Shown here: positions 1-7,795 of the stretch, in pieces
Position numbering within the stretch: position 1 is the first letter of the stretch
How the letters are laid out: every line of letters begins with the position of its first letter
Assembly: GCA_016875955.1 (NCBI GenBank)
Contig: VGOH01000004.1
Span: 1-19,327, forward strand
Length of the DNA stretch: 19,327 nucleotides
Direction of reading: 5' to 3'
Origin: Chloroflexota bacterium
Lineage (GTDB): Bacteria; Chloroflexota; Dehalococcoidia; Dehalococcoidales; RBG-16-60-22
Made by a program: the position numbers and the translations under genes
The notes under the pieces: model-generated
Told to the model about the DNA's origin: nothing
What the model saw: only the letters and a program-made list of their open reading frames with translations
The model's database searches: none

Positions 1-1
1 G

Positions 2-115
2 CAGTATCCGTTTGAGAGGGGGACACAGGGGGTGAGTATCTTGAGAGCAACCAAAGGCAAACAGAACCCGCTGAGCTATCTGGGCCATCACTTTATCAGA
101 TTAAAACCTGATTAA
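2..115 (+). CDS. Possible 3' end of an unidentified gene (partial)
   Basis: A reading frame is open from the window edge to a TAA at 113-115 and encodes about 37 residues ending in LGHHFIRLKPD. Codon choice (CTG, CCG, CAG, GGC, ACC) resembles the real genes nearby, and the stop lies just before the yggS promoter, as expected for an upstream gene. I do not recognise the protein. Against it, such a short open stretch can occur by chance, and about 60 bases of it match a repeat that is also present in the non-coding region at 17.1-17.3 kb. It is either a real C-terminus overlapping that repeat or non-coding repeat sequence. Confidence 0.35.
   Translation, partial: QYPFERGTQGVSILRATKGKQNPLSYLGHHFIRLKPD
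10..71 (+). repeat. G-rich dispersed repeat, copy 1
   Basis: This stretch starts with GTTTGAGAGGGGGA, continues with AGGGGGTGAGTA and ends with GCAAACAGA. The same blocks appear in the same order on the minus strand at 17088-17144, with only short differences between them. A looser plus-strand copy lies at 17274-17333 (GAGAGGGG, GGGGTGAG, AAAGGCAAA). The copies carry no gene of their own and no obvious terminal repeats. This is probably a small intergenic repeat family. Confidence 0.6.
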
Positions 116-127
116 CTCAGATTTCAA

Positions 128-156
128 TTGAGGTTGCCAACCTCGTAGTGTAAAAT
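128..156 (+). promoter_or_regulatory. Promoter of yggS
   Basis: The -35 is TTGAGG (128-133), the spacer is 17 bases, and the -10 is TAAAAT (151-156, 5 of 6 to consensus). The predicted start of transcription is near 163, about 27 bases before the yggS ATG. The spacer contains a perfect palindrome, listed separately. Confidence 0.6.
130..144. promoter_or_regulatory. Palindromic operator-like site in the yggS promoter
   Basis: GAGGTTG-C-CAACCTC is a perfect inverted repeat with 7-base arms and a single central base. It overlaps the end of the -35 and sits in the spacer, where a bound dimeric repressor or a MerR-type activator would control transcription. No regulator gene is adjacent, so the binding protein is unknown. 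Confidence 0.45.
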
Positions 157-189
157 AAACGTAGCCGCGAGGGGAGAAAATTTGTTATT

Positions 190-852
<663 letters not shown>

Positions 853-866
853 TGCCGGAGGCCGTC

Positions 867-895
867 TTGTATTTTTAATTAATTAGTGTTATACT
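867..895 (+). promoter_or_regulatory. Probable promoter of the nusA operon
   Basis: A weak -35 TTGTAT (867-872, 3 of 6) is followed by a 17-base spacer in an AT-rich stretch and the -10 TATACT (890-895, 5 of 6). Transcription would start near 902, giving a leader of about 80 bases that contains the terminator-like hairpin at 925-949. Confidence 0.45.
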
Positions 896-924
896 CTACT
901 GGCAAAGACTAGAGTGACTTCATC

Positions 925-949
925 AAGTGGGTTCAATCCCCACTTTTTT
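925..949 (+). terminator. Hairpin with T run between yggS and nusA (terminator or attenuator)
   Basis: AAGTGGG (925-931) pairs with CCCACTT (939-945) around a 7-base loop, TTCAATC, and is followed by an unbroken T run to 949. This is the form of a rho-independent terminator. It could end yggS transcripts. If the promoter at 867-895 is real, it lies inside the nusA leader and could work as an attenuator; ACTT-CATC-AAGT (917-928) would then compete for its left arm. The inner 17 bases also fit the tRNA T-arm consensus (GTGGG-TTCAATC-CCCAC), but no complete tRNA surrounds them. Confidence 0.55.
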
Positions 950-982
950 AATTATTGGCGATAGTGGAGAGTTGAGTCAGAG

Positions 983-2413
983 ATGAAAAGTGATTTCGTA
1001 CTGGCCATAACTCAGCTGGCGGCGGAAAAGAATCTGCCCAAAGAGACCGTTCTTTCCGCTGTGGAGTCGGCGCTGGCTTCTGCCTACCGCAAGGATAGCT
1101 TTGCTCCAAACCAGAACATCTCAGTCAGAATAAATCCCAACAGCGGCCGGGTGGAAGTATGGGCGGAAAAAAAGGTGGTGGAAAGGCCGGCTGATACCCG
1201 GCAGGAAGTATCGCTGGCAGAGGCACAAAAGCTAAAATCAGATATCCAGTTAGGCGATATCATCATGGTAGAGTCAACGCCCGACAACGCGGGGCGCATC
1301 GCTGCCCAGACCGCCAAACAGGTTATCCTCCAGCGACTCCACGAAGCTGAGCACAGTGCCATCCTGGAAGAATACGCTGAAAAAGAAGACGAGGTCGTCA
1401 CCGGCATGATACAGCGTATTGAGCCCGGGCAGATTTACGTTGACCTGGGCCGAACCGAGGCCATAATGCCCGCCTCGGAACAGGTGCGCACGGAGAGATA
1501 CCGGGTTGGCCAGCGTCTTAAGGTATGCATCATTCAGGTCCTTAAAACCACCAAGGGGCCAAGGGTGGTGGTATCACGTTCCCACCCTGACCTGCTCCGC
1601 CGACTTCTGGAGCTGGAAGTGCCCGAGGTCTATAACGGCTCGGTGGAGATAAAAGCCATCGCCCGCGAAGCCGGCTATCGGAGCAAAGTGGCCGTGGCGG
1701 CGCACCAGAATGGCATTGACCCGGTGGGCTGCTGCGTCGGGCTGCGTGGTATCAGAATCCAGAACATCGTCAGTGAACTGAACGGCGAGAAGATAGACGT
1801 CATTCAGTGGAGCCCCGATGTCATGACATTTGTCAACAACGCACTGAGTCCGGCCCAGATTGTCAGCGTCAGCCTGAATGAAGACGATAAAATCGCCACC
1901 GTGGTGGTTCCGGATAAGCAGCTATCACTGGCTATCGGCAAGGAAGGGCAGAACGCCAGGCTGGCGGCCAAGCTGACTGGCTGGCGCATTGACATCAAGA
2001 GCACCTCAATGGTGGAGGCAGAAAAAGCTGCCGCCAAACCAGAACCAGCTGTAGAAGAAAAGGAAGCAGCGGTCACCGAAGAAGAACCGGTGGCCGAGAT
2101 ACCGGAACTGCTGGAACCGGCTCCCGTCTCTGCGGAACCGGTCAAGGAGGAAGCCGCAGCAAAGGCTGAACCGGTGCCTGCGGCCGAAGAGGTCCCCATC
2201 GAGCCGCCGGTGTTTTTTGAACCGCAGGTAACGGAGCGGAAAGCCGAAATCAGATTTGCTGAAGATATCCTGGCACCAAGGCCGGATAAACCGGTAGAGA
2301 AGCCCAAAAAGAAGAAGAAGGGCGTTTCCGCCAAAGAAAGCGCCGAGGACGGCATCAGAATAAAGAAACGACGGCGAGATACCGACTTCCTGGAGGGAGA
2401 TGAAGAGTACTAG
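983..2413 (+). CDS. nusA: Transcription termination/antitermination factor NusA
   Basis: NusA binds RNA polymerase and nascent RNA and modulates pausing, termination and antitermination. The 476 residues show the family order: an N-terminal polymerase-binding domain (about 1-130), an S1 domain (about 137-200) and two KH domains (about 201-340, including VGLRGIRIQNIV and AIGKEGQNARLAAKLTGW). The core ends near residue 343. After it comes a 130-residue tail not found in classical NusA: Glu/Pro/Ala-rich to about 418, then a KPKKKKK cluster (440-446) and KKRRR (461-465). This tail is probably disordered and replaces the acidic repeats of the E. coli protein. The ATG at 983 gives a typical MKSDFVLAI start, but only a weak GGAGAG lies 12 bases upstream. 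It is the first gene of the nusA-ylxR-infB-rbfA-truB operon. The usual upstream rimP is absent. Confidence 0.97.
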   Translation: MKSDFVLAITQLAAEKNLPKETVLSAVESALASAYRKDSFAPNQNISVRINPNSGRVEVWAEKKVVERPADTRQEVSLAEAQKLKSDIQLGDIIMVESTPDNAGRIAAQTAKQVILQRLHEAEHSAILEEYAEKEDEVVTGMIQRIEPGQIYVDLGRTEAIMPASEQVRTERYRVGQRLKVCIIQVLKTTKGPRVVVSRSHPDLLRRLLELEVPEVYNGSVEIKAIAREAGYRSKVAVAAHQNGIDPVGCCVGLRGIRIQNIVSELNGEKIDVIQWSPDVMTFVNNALSPAQIVSVSLNEDDKIATVVVPDKQLSLAIGKEGQNARLAAKLTGWRIDIKSTSMVEAEKAAAKPEPAVEEKEAAVTEEEPVAEIPELLEPAPVSAEPVKEEAAAKAEPVPAAEEVPIEPPVFFEPQVTERKAEIRFAEDILAPRPDKPVEKPKKKKKGVSAKESAEDGIRIKKRRRDTDFLEGDEEY

Positions 2414-2726
2414 TCTCCGCCCCGTCCGCAGACAGGCGCCGCAGCGGACATGCCTTGGTTGCCGTCAGGTAAAGGCAAAACGAGAGCTGATACGAATCGT
2501 AAAGACGCCGGACGGCAACATAGAAATAGATATCACCGGCAGAAAGGCGGGCCGTGGCAGCTATCTCTGCCCGAACCTGGAATGCTGGGAGGTGGGCCTG
2601 AAAGGCAATAAACTTAACTATGCGCTGCATACCAGCCTCAGCAAAGACGGGCGGGAGCAGCTAATGAAGCACGCTGCGGAATATCTGAAAGGAGCCACCA
2701 TTGGCCCGGACCAAAAAGGCGGATGA
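2400..2726 (+). CDS. ylxR: YlxR family (DUF448) RNA-binding protein
   Basis: This 108-residue protein is of the type nearly always encoded between nusA and infB. The family signature is clear: RTCLGCRQVKAKRELIRIV near residues 16-34, then a D-x-x-GRKAGRGSYLCPN block and a later Cys (ECW). YlxR binds RNA or nucleoid and influences transcription; its exact role is poorly defined, and an RNase P link has been proposed in some bacteria. The gene overlaps the end of nusA by 14 bases, with GGAGGG just before the ATG inside the nusA end. It also overlaps the start of infB by 26 bases. The overlaps imply translational coupling of all three genes. Confidence 0.93.
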   Translation: MKSTSLRPVRRQAPQRTCLGCRQVKAKRELIRIVKTPDGNIEIDITGRKAGRGSYLCPNLECWEVGLKGNKLNYALHTSLSKDGREQLMKHAAEYLKGATIGPDQKGG

Positions 2727-4548
2727 TACCGCCGAAGTGAAAGTTGAAGAAGCGACCCCGTCACCAGAGCCGGTCAAAAAGGGCCAGGTGGAGTTGCCTC
2801 ATTCCATGAGCGTACGGCAGCTGGCCGACCTCCTTCAGGTCAGTGCCATTGACATCATCAAACAGCTCATGCGGAAGGATATCATGGCCAATATCAATCA
2901 GATTATTGACTATGATATTGCCTCAGAGATAGCCACCAACCTGGGCTATGAAACGCGCCTGAAGCCGCGGGCTGCGGAAGGCGCCGCCAGCGCTATCAGC
3001 GAGATGAGAAAGCGCCGCAAGCTGCAGGTTGAAGAGGCCGGAAATCTGCAGCCACGCCCTCCGGTGGTTACGGTTATGGGCCATGTTGACCACGGCAAGA
3101 CACGACTGCTCGACGCCATCCGCCAGACCAACGTCATGGACACTGAAGCCGGTGCCATCACGCAGCACATCGGCGCCTATCAGGTTACCGTGGACGACCA
3201 GAAAATCACCTTTCTGGACACGCCGGGCCATGAAGCGTTCACCGCCATGCGGGCTCACGGTGCCCAGATAACCGATATTATCATCCTGGTGGTCGCTGCC
3301 GATGACGGTGTGATGCCGCAGACGCAGGAAGCCATCAGCCACGCTCGCGCCGCCGGCGTCCCGATTGTCGTCGCCATCAATAAAATTGACAAGCCAGAAG
3401 CAAATCCGGACCGGGTGAAGCAGCAGTTGGCCGAGGCCGGGCTGTTGATTGAGGAATGGGGTGGAGACACGGTCTGCGTGGCCATCTCGGCAAAAGAGAA
3501 AACAGGCATCAAGGAGCTTCTGGAGAACCTGCTGGTGGTGGCCGAGGTGGAAGAGCTTAAAGCTAATCCAGCAGGGCAGGCCTCGGGAGTGGTCGTTGAA
3601 GCTGAGATGGACCGGACCCGCGGTCCGCTGGCCACCGTGCTGGTAAATAGCGGCACTCTGAAGCCGGGCGATACCATTGTCGTTGGTGGCACATGGGGCC
3701 GGGTCAGGGCCATGTTGAATGATACGGGCAAACAGATAAAGAAAGCCGGGCCGGCCACGCCGGTGGAAATCCTTGGCCTGGACAGCGTGCCCCAGGCGGG
3801 AGACATCATGACCGCCGTTACCGGCGAACCGCAGGCACAGGCACTGCTGGCAAAACGCCGTCGGGAAATGGAAGAAAGAGCTACGGTTGCCGCCAAGTCG
3901 GTAAGCCTGCACAATCTATACGATAAAATCAGCAGCGGCCAGGTCAAAGGGCTCAATGTCATCCTCAAGGCAGATGTTCAGGGCAGCATAGAGCCAATCC
4001 TGAGCTCCCTGGAACGTCTGAGCACCGACGAAGTCCAGGTCCGCATCCTCCACAGCGGTACCGGCAATGTATCCGAGAGTGATGTAATGCTGGCCGCTGC
4101 CTCCAACGGCCTCATCATTGGCTTTGGCGTTGGCACTGACGAAGGCGCCCGCCGGCTGGCCAGCACAGAGGGAGTTGATATCCGTCAATACGACGTGATT
4201 TACAACGTGATTGACGATGTGGAAAAGGCGCTTAAAGGCCTGCTGGAGCCAGAATATGTTGAGGTTATCGATGGACATGCCGAAGTCCGGGCGGTCTTTT
4301 CCGCCGCCAAAGGCACACAGGTGGCCGGCCTCTACGTTTTAGATGGCAAAATCAACCGCAATTCCTCAGTCAGGGTGCGCCGCGGCGAGGAGGTCATTGC
4401 TGATACCACGGTGAGCAGCCTGCGGCGGTTCAAGGATGATGTCCGTGAAGTCGCCGCCGGTTATGAATGCGGCGTTGCCGTCAAGGACTTTGCCGATTTT
4501 CAGGTTGGCGACCGGCTTGAATTCTACCGCATGGACAAGGCTGCCTAG
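2701..4548 (+). CDS. infB: Translation initiation factor IF-2
   Basis: IF-2 is the GTPase that places initiator tRNA on the ribosome and promotes subunit joining. The 615-residue form is short because it lacks most of the long N-terminal extension of E. coli IF-2. It keeps an IF2_N helical domain (about 35-85, SMSVRQLADLLQV), then the G domain with G1 GHVDHGKT (127-134), G3 DTPGHEAF (173-180), G4 NKID (227-230) and G5 SAK (263-265). The beta-barrel and IF-2-specific C-terminal domains follow. The residue after G1 is Arg, where Thr or Ser is common. I chose the TTG at 2701 because AAGGAG lies 6 bases upstream, and the product MARTKK is sensible. It is the third gene of the nusA operon and overlaps ylxR. 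Confidence 0.97.
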   Translation: MARTKKADDTAEVKVEEATPSPEPVKKGQVELPHSMSVRQLADLLQVSAIDIIKQLMRKDIMANINQIIDYDIASEIATNLGYETRLKPRAAEGAASAISEMRKRRKLQVEEAGNLQPRPPVVTVMGHVDHGKTRLLDAIRQTNVMDTEAGAITQHIGAYQVTVDDQKITFLDTPGHEAFTAMRAHGAQITDIIILVVAADDGVMPQTQEAISHARAAGVPIVVAINKIDKPEANPDRVKQQLAEAGLLIEEWGGDTVCVAISAKEKTGIKELLENLLVVAEVEELKANPAGQASGVVVEAEMDRTRGPLATVLVNSGTLKPGDTIVVGGTWGRVRAMLNDTGKQIKKAGPATPVEILGLDSVPQAGDIMTAVTGEPQAQALLAKRRREMEERATVAAKSVSLHNLYDKISSGQVKGLNVILKADVQGSIEPILSSLERLSTDEVQVRILHSGTGNVSESDVMLAAASNGLIIGFGVGTDEGARRLASTEGVDIRQYDVIYNVIDDVEKALKGLLEPEYVEVIDGHAEVRAVFSAAKGTQVAGLYVLDGKINRNSSVRVRRGEEVIADTTVSSLRRFKDDVREVAAGYECGVAVKDFADFQVGDRLEFYRMDKAA

Positions 4549-4583
4549 CCGGGCAGTATTATCAGGCTGAGGAGTCCATTATT

Positions 4584-4931
4584 GTGTCGCATCGCATTGA
4601 ACGTGTGAACCAGCTCATCCGCCAGGAAATCAGCGAGCTTTTGCAGCGTGAAATCAAAGACCCCAGGCTCAGCAACTTCATTGCCGTAACCGAGGTTGTC
4701 ACCTCGCCGGACCTCAAGTACGCCAAGATATTCATCAGCTTTATCAGCAACCAGCAGCAAAAAAAGGAGGCGCTTGACGCCCTCACCGGTGCCTCCAATT
4801 TCCTGCGCAAGGAAATGGCCAAAAAAATCAGGCTGCGCCGCATTCCGGAACTCAGCTTCCACTGGGACGATTCCATTGAGCGCGGCACACACATCATCGA
4901 CCTCATTGACCAGGTGAGTTCTTCAGACTAG
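4584..4931 (+). CDS. rbfA: 30S ribosome-binding factor A
   Basis: RbfA is a small KH-fold factor that binds the 30S subunit and assists late 16S rRNA maturation, including cold adaptation. The 115-residue length is normal. Family features are the N-terminal helix RIERVNQLIRQEISELLQ, EIKDPRLSNFIAVTEV, the strand DLKYAKIFISF and the C-terminal RIPELSFHWDDSIERG block. The start is GTG at 4584, with GAGGAG (4569-4574) 9 bases upstream. It follows infB by 35 bases and precedes truB by 26, in the usual order for this operon. Confidence 0.95.
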   Translation: MSHRIERVNQLIRQEISELLQREIKDPRLSNFIAVTEVVTSPDLKYAKIFISFISNQQQKKEALDALTGASNFLRKEMAKKIRLRRIPELSFHWDDSIERGTHIIDLIDQVSSSD

Positions 4932-4957
4932 GAATAACCCTGACTCTGGCAATAACT

Positions 4958-5851
4958 GTGGATGGCATTCTAAATATAGATAAGCCTCAGGGCATAACCT
5001 CGTATCGCGTGGTAGCCGCGGTGAAACGGCTCAGCGGCGAGCGCCGCGTGGGGCACGCCGGCACTCTCGACCCGATGGCGACCGGTGTTCTGCCGGTCTG
5101 TCTCGGGCAGGCGACGCGCCTGGTTGAATTCCTGGCCGAGGCCAGCAAAACCTACCTTGCCGATATTGAACTGGGGCTGACCACCGATACCTATGATGCC
5201 AGTGGCCGGGTTGTCCAGCGCGGGGAGCCTGCCGGTATCCGCCGTGAGCAGATTGAAGCAGTGCTGGCTTCCTTTCGCGGCACTATCCGCCAGACGCCGC
5301 CGATGTACAGCGCCATCAGGCATCATGGAAAGAAGCTGTACGAACTGGCCCGTGCCGGCATAACCGTGGCACGGAAAAGTCGGCCGGCGACGATATACAG
5401 CCTGGATATCGTTGACTTTCAGCCACCACTTATGACAATTGAAGTGGAATGCGGCAAGGGCACCTATATCCGCTCGCTGGCCCATGACCTTGGTCAGTCT
5501 CTGGGCTGCGGTGCCGTCCTTAAAAGCCTGGTCCGCCGGCGCTACGGTCCCTTTGACATCAGGGAGGCGGTGAGCATCCCCAGCCTTGAAGATGCCTTCC
5601 GCTCCGGTCGCTGGGAACATTTCCTTCACCCCATGGACCGCGTGCTCTCGGCATGGCCGGCGGCGGTGGTCGATGAGGCCACCGAGCAGGTTATCAGGAA
5701 CGGCCTGCCGGTTGCCCTGCTGCTGGAGCCACCAGACCACCGCCGCTGCCGGACCTATACCGCCGATGGGCGTTTTCTGGGCGTGCTGCGCTTTGATAAG
5801 GAAACCGGAAAGTGGCATCCGCAGAAGGTCTTCCAAAACGGTGGCCGGTAA
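4958..5851 (+). CDS. truB: tRNA pseudouridine(55) synthase
   Basis: TruB converts uridine 55 in the tRNA T-loop to pseudouridine and also acts as a tRNA folding chaperone. The 297 residues begin with the family start DGILNIDKPQGITS. The catalytic Asp is D38 in VGHAGTLDPMATGVLP, followed by KTYLADIELGLTTDTYDASG, TPPMYSAI and ECGKGTYIRSLAHDLG, and a C-terminal PUA-like region. The GTG at 4958 gives the standard N-terminus but has no clear ribosome site. An in-frame CTG at 4940 does have AGGA 6 bases upstream, so six extra residues (LTLAIT) are possible. It is the last gene of the nusA operon. Confidence 0.95.
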   Translation: MDGILNIDKPQGITSYRVVAAVKRLSGERRVGHAGTLDPMATGVLPVCLGQATRLVEFLAEASKTYLADIELGLTTDTYDASGRVVQRGEPAGIRREQIEAVLASFRGTIRQTPPMYSAIRHHGKKLYELARAGITVARKSRPATIYSLDIVDFQPPLMTIEVECGKGTYIRSLAHDLGQSLGCGAVLKSLVRRRYGPFDIREAVSIPSLEDAFRSGRWEHFLHPMDRVLSAWPAAVVDEATEQVIRNGLPVALLLEPPDHRRCRTYTADGRFLGVLRFDKETGKWHPQKVFQNGGR

Positions 5852-5894
5852 CCGCCGGGCTTACGTTGTGACACGCGCCGCCAGATGAAATCAC

Positions 5895-5924
5895 TTGACA
5901 GCGCACGCCCGATAAAGGTATAGT
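5895..5924 (+). promoter_or_regulatory. Strong promoter of the ino1-purA gene group
   Basis: The -35 TTGACA (5895-5900) is a perfect match, the spacer is 18 bases, and the -10 TATAGT (5919-5924) matches in 5 of 6 positions. The start would be near 5931, giving a 28-base leader before the ino1 ATG. No hairpin typical of a terminator separates it from truB. Confidence 0.75.
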
Positions 5925-5958
5925 TTCAACCGATGCTATTAAGGGGGAACAACTGAGT

Positions 5959-7062
5959 ATGGGTAAAATAAACGTGGCCATCATCGGCGTCGGCAACTGC
6001 TGCTCGTCTCTTGTCCAGGGAGTTCATTACTATAAGGATGCCAAGGGAAACCAGTTTGTGCCCGGGTTAATGCACGTGAACCTCGGCGGCTACCATATCA
6101 GCGATGTCAATTTTGTCGCCGCCTTTGATATTGACAAGAACAAAGTAGGTAAAGATTTAGCTGAAGCCATCTATACCAAACCGAATAATACATTTAAATT
6201 TTGTGAAGTACCACCTACGGGTGTTATGGTACAGCGCGGTATGACCCATGACGGTCTGGGCAAATACCTGTCACAGATGATTCAGAAAGCCCCCGGCCCG
6301 ACCGCCGATATCGTCAAGATTCTCAAGGATACCAAGACTGACATCGTCCTCAACTACCTGCCGGTGGGCAGTGAAGAGGCCACCAAGTGGTACATTGAGC
6401 AGATTCTCACCGCGGGCTGCGGTTTAATCAACTGCATCCCGGTCTTCATTGCCCGCGAGAAATACTGGCAGAAACGCTTCGCCGAGAGAGGTGTGCCCGT
6501 AATCGGCGATGACATCAAATCGCAGGTCGGCGCCACCATCACCCATCGCGTGCTCACCCGCCTGTTCCGCGACCGTGGTGTCAAGCTGGAGCACACCTAT
6601 CAGTTGAACTTCGGCGGCAATACCGACTTCTATAACATGCTGGAGAGGGAACGCCTTGAGTCCAAGAAGATATCCAAGACCAACTCGGTTACCTCCCAGC
6701 TTGATTACAAGATGAACCCCGATGATATCCACGTGGGCCCTAGTGACTACGTTCCCTGGCTGCTGGACCGCAAGTTCTGCTATATCAAGATGGAAGGGCG
6801 CACTTTCGGCGATGTGCCGTTGCATCTGGAGCTGAAACTGGAGGTCTGGGACAGCCCCAATTCCGCCGGCGTGGTCATTGACGCCATCCGCTGCTGCAAG
6901 CTGGCCATGGACCGCGGGCTGGGCGGAGAACTGGTGGCACCGTCAGCTTACTTCATGAAGTCGCCCCCGATTCAGTACACGGATGCCGAGGCCCACCAGA
7001 TGGTGGAAAAATACATCGCTGACATGACCAAGGGCAAGGCAGCCACAAAACCAGCCAAGTAA
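5959..7062 (+). CDS. ino1: Inositol-3-phosphate synthase, actinobacterial type
   Basis: This enzyme converts glucose 6-phosphate to myo-inositol 3-phosphate in an NAD-dependent reaction, the entry to inositol lipids and inositol-derived solutes. The 367-residue length matches the short mycobacterial Ino1 form rather than the longer eukaryotic form. Visible features are the Rossmann motif GVGNCCSSLVQG (10-21), GLMHVNLGGYHISDVNFVAA, YLPVGSEEATKWY, GDDIKSQVGATITHRVL and the C-terminal block with LELKLEVWDSPNSAGV. The ATG at 5959 follows AAGGGGGA with a spacing of about 10. It has its own near-consensus promoter and lies directly before a CDP-alcohol phosphatidyltransferase gene, so its product is probably attached to a CDP-activated lipid. 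A role in free inositol or solute synthesis is also possible. Confidence 0.93.
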   Translation: MGKINVAIIGVGNCCSSLVQGVHYYKDAKGNQFVPGLMHVNLGGYHISDVNFVAAFDIDKNKVGKDLAEAIYTKPNNTFKFCEVPPTGVMVQRGMTHDGLGKYLSQMIQKAPGPTADIVKILKDTKTDIVLNYLPVGSEEATKWYIEQILTAGCGLINCIPVFIAREKYWQKRFAERGVPVIGDDIKSQVGATITHRVLTRLFRDRGVKLEHTYQLNFGGNTDFYNMLERERLESKKISKTNSVTSQLDYKMNPDDIHVGPSDYVPWLLDRKFCYIKMEGRTFGDVPLHLELKLEVWDSPNSAGVVIDAIRCCKLAMDRGLGGELVAPSAYFMKSPPIQYTDAEAHQMVEKYIADMTKGKAATKPAK

Positions 7063-7122
7063 CGTTTCGTGGGATTTTCAGGCGGTAACTCACCAGGCAA
7101 GGGGCTATTTGGGTCTGAAGAT

Positions 7123-7767
7123 ATGGAAGGGAGTTCAGTTAGCGTCACCTCAAATAACCAGCGGCCCAGGTCCAGGTTAGCCGAAGCCCGCAAGGGTGCT
7201 GCTCACTATCTTTCCCAGCCGCTGGCACGACTTCTGGCCAGGACCGGCGTAACCCCCAATGCCCTGACCTGGCTTGGCCTGCTGCTATCATGCGGGGCAG
7301 CGGTGCTTATCGCCCTCAAACAGCCCTTCGCCGCTGGCTTTGTCGTCCTCGTCGCCGGGCTGTTTGACATGCTGGACGGAGCGCTGGCCCGCTATACCGG
7401 CCAGAGCACCAGGTTTGGCGCCATACTTGACTCAACTCTGGACCGGCTGGGTGAGTCCGCCGTTTTACTGGGCATCTTAATCTTATTTGTCAGGAACTAT
7501 GCGCCGACCGGTATTATCATCGTTGGCTTCACCCTGCCCGGCGCACTGATGGTCAGCTACCTTCGCGCCCGGACCGAGGCTGCCGGTCTGGCTGGTGAGG
7601 CTGGCTTTTTCACCCGGACGGAAAGAGTCATCATCCTGTCGCTCGGACTGCTGCTGAGCAGCATCAACTATGCATTGATGGCAGCGCTGGGCATCATCGC
7701 CTTTTTCAGCTACCTGACCGTGGTCCAGCGACTGCTAAACGCCCGACAGCAGACAAAGGGAAATTAG
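7123..7767 (+). CDS. CDP-alcohol phosphatidyltransferase (possible phosphatidylinositol-phosphate synthase)
   Basis: This integral membrane enzyme transfers a phosphatidyl group from CDP-diacylglycerol to an alcohol. The defining motif D-x2-DG-x2-AR-x8-G-x3-D-x3-D is complete: D82, D85, G86, A89, R90, G99, D103 and D107, counted from the ATG at 7123. About six hydrophobic segments surround it, after a hydrophilic N-terminus with SQPLARLLARTGVTPNALT. Because inositol phosphate synthase lies directly upstream, inositol 3-phosphate is a likely acceptor, as for mycobacterial PIP synthase (PgsA1). Sequence alone cannot exclude glycerol 3-phosphate, and this could instead be the cell's PgsA. The start is uncertain: an in-frame GTG at 7069 would add 18 polar residues, and neither start has a strong ribosome site. 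Confidence 0.85.
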   Translation: MEGSSVSVTSNNQRPRSRLAEARKGAAHYLSQPLARLLARTGVTPNALTWLGLLLSCGAAVLIALKQPFAAGFVVLVAGLFDMLDGALARYTGQSTRFGAILDSTLDRLGESAVLLGILILFVRNYAPTGIIIVGFTLPGALMVSYLRARTEAAGLAGEAGFFTRTERVIILSLGLLLSSINYALMAALGIIAFFSYLTVVQRLLNARQQTKGN

Positions 7768-7795
7768 CTTTCAGATTACTGGTGCGGAGGATTTG

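Noticed and set aside
886..952. Possible tRNA gene ending in the T-arm-like GTGGG-TTCAATC-CCCAC
   Set aside because: The T-arm fits, but no acceptor stem, D-arm or 5-bp anticodon stem with a 7-base loop can be built at the right distances, and the following T run suits a terminator better.
2923..3912. Long minus-strand reading frame of 329 codons opposite infB
   Set aside because: It lies wholly inside a certain infB gene, its product is rich in His, Arg and Gly without any family motif, and it has no promoter or ribosome site; it is a codon-bias shadow.
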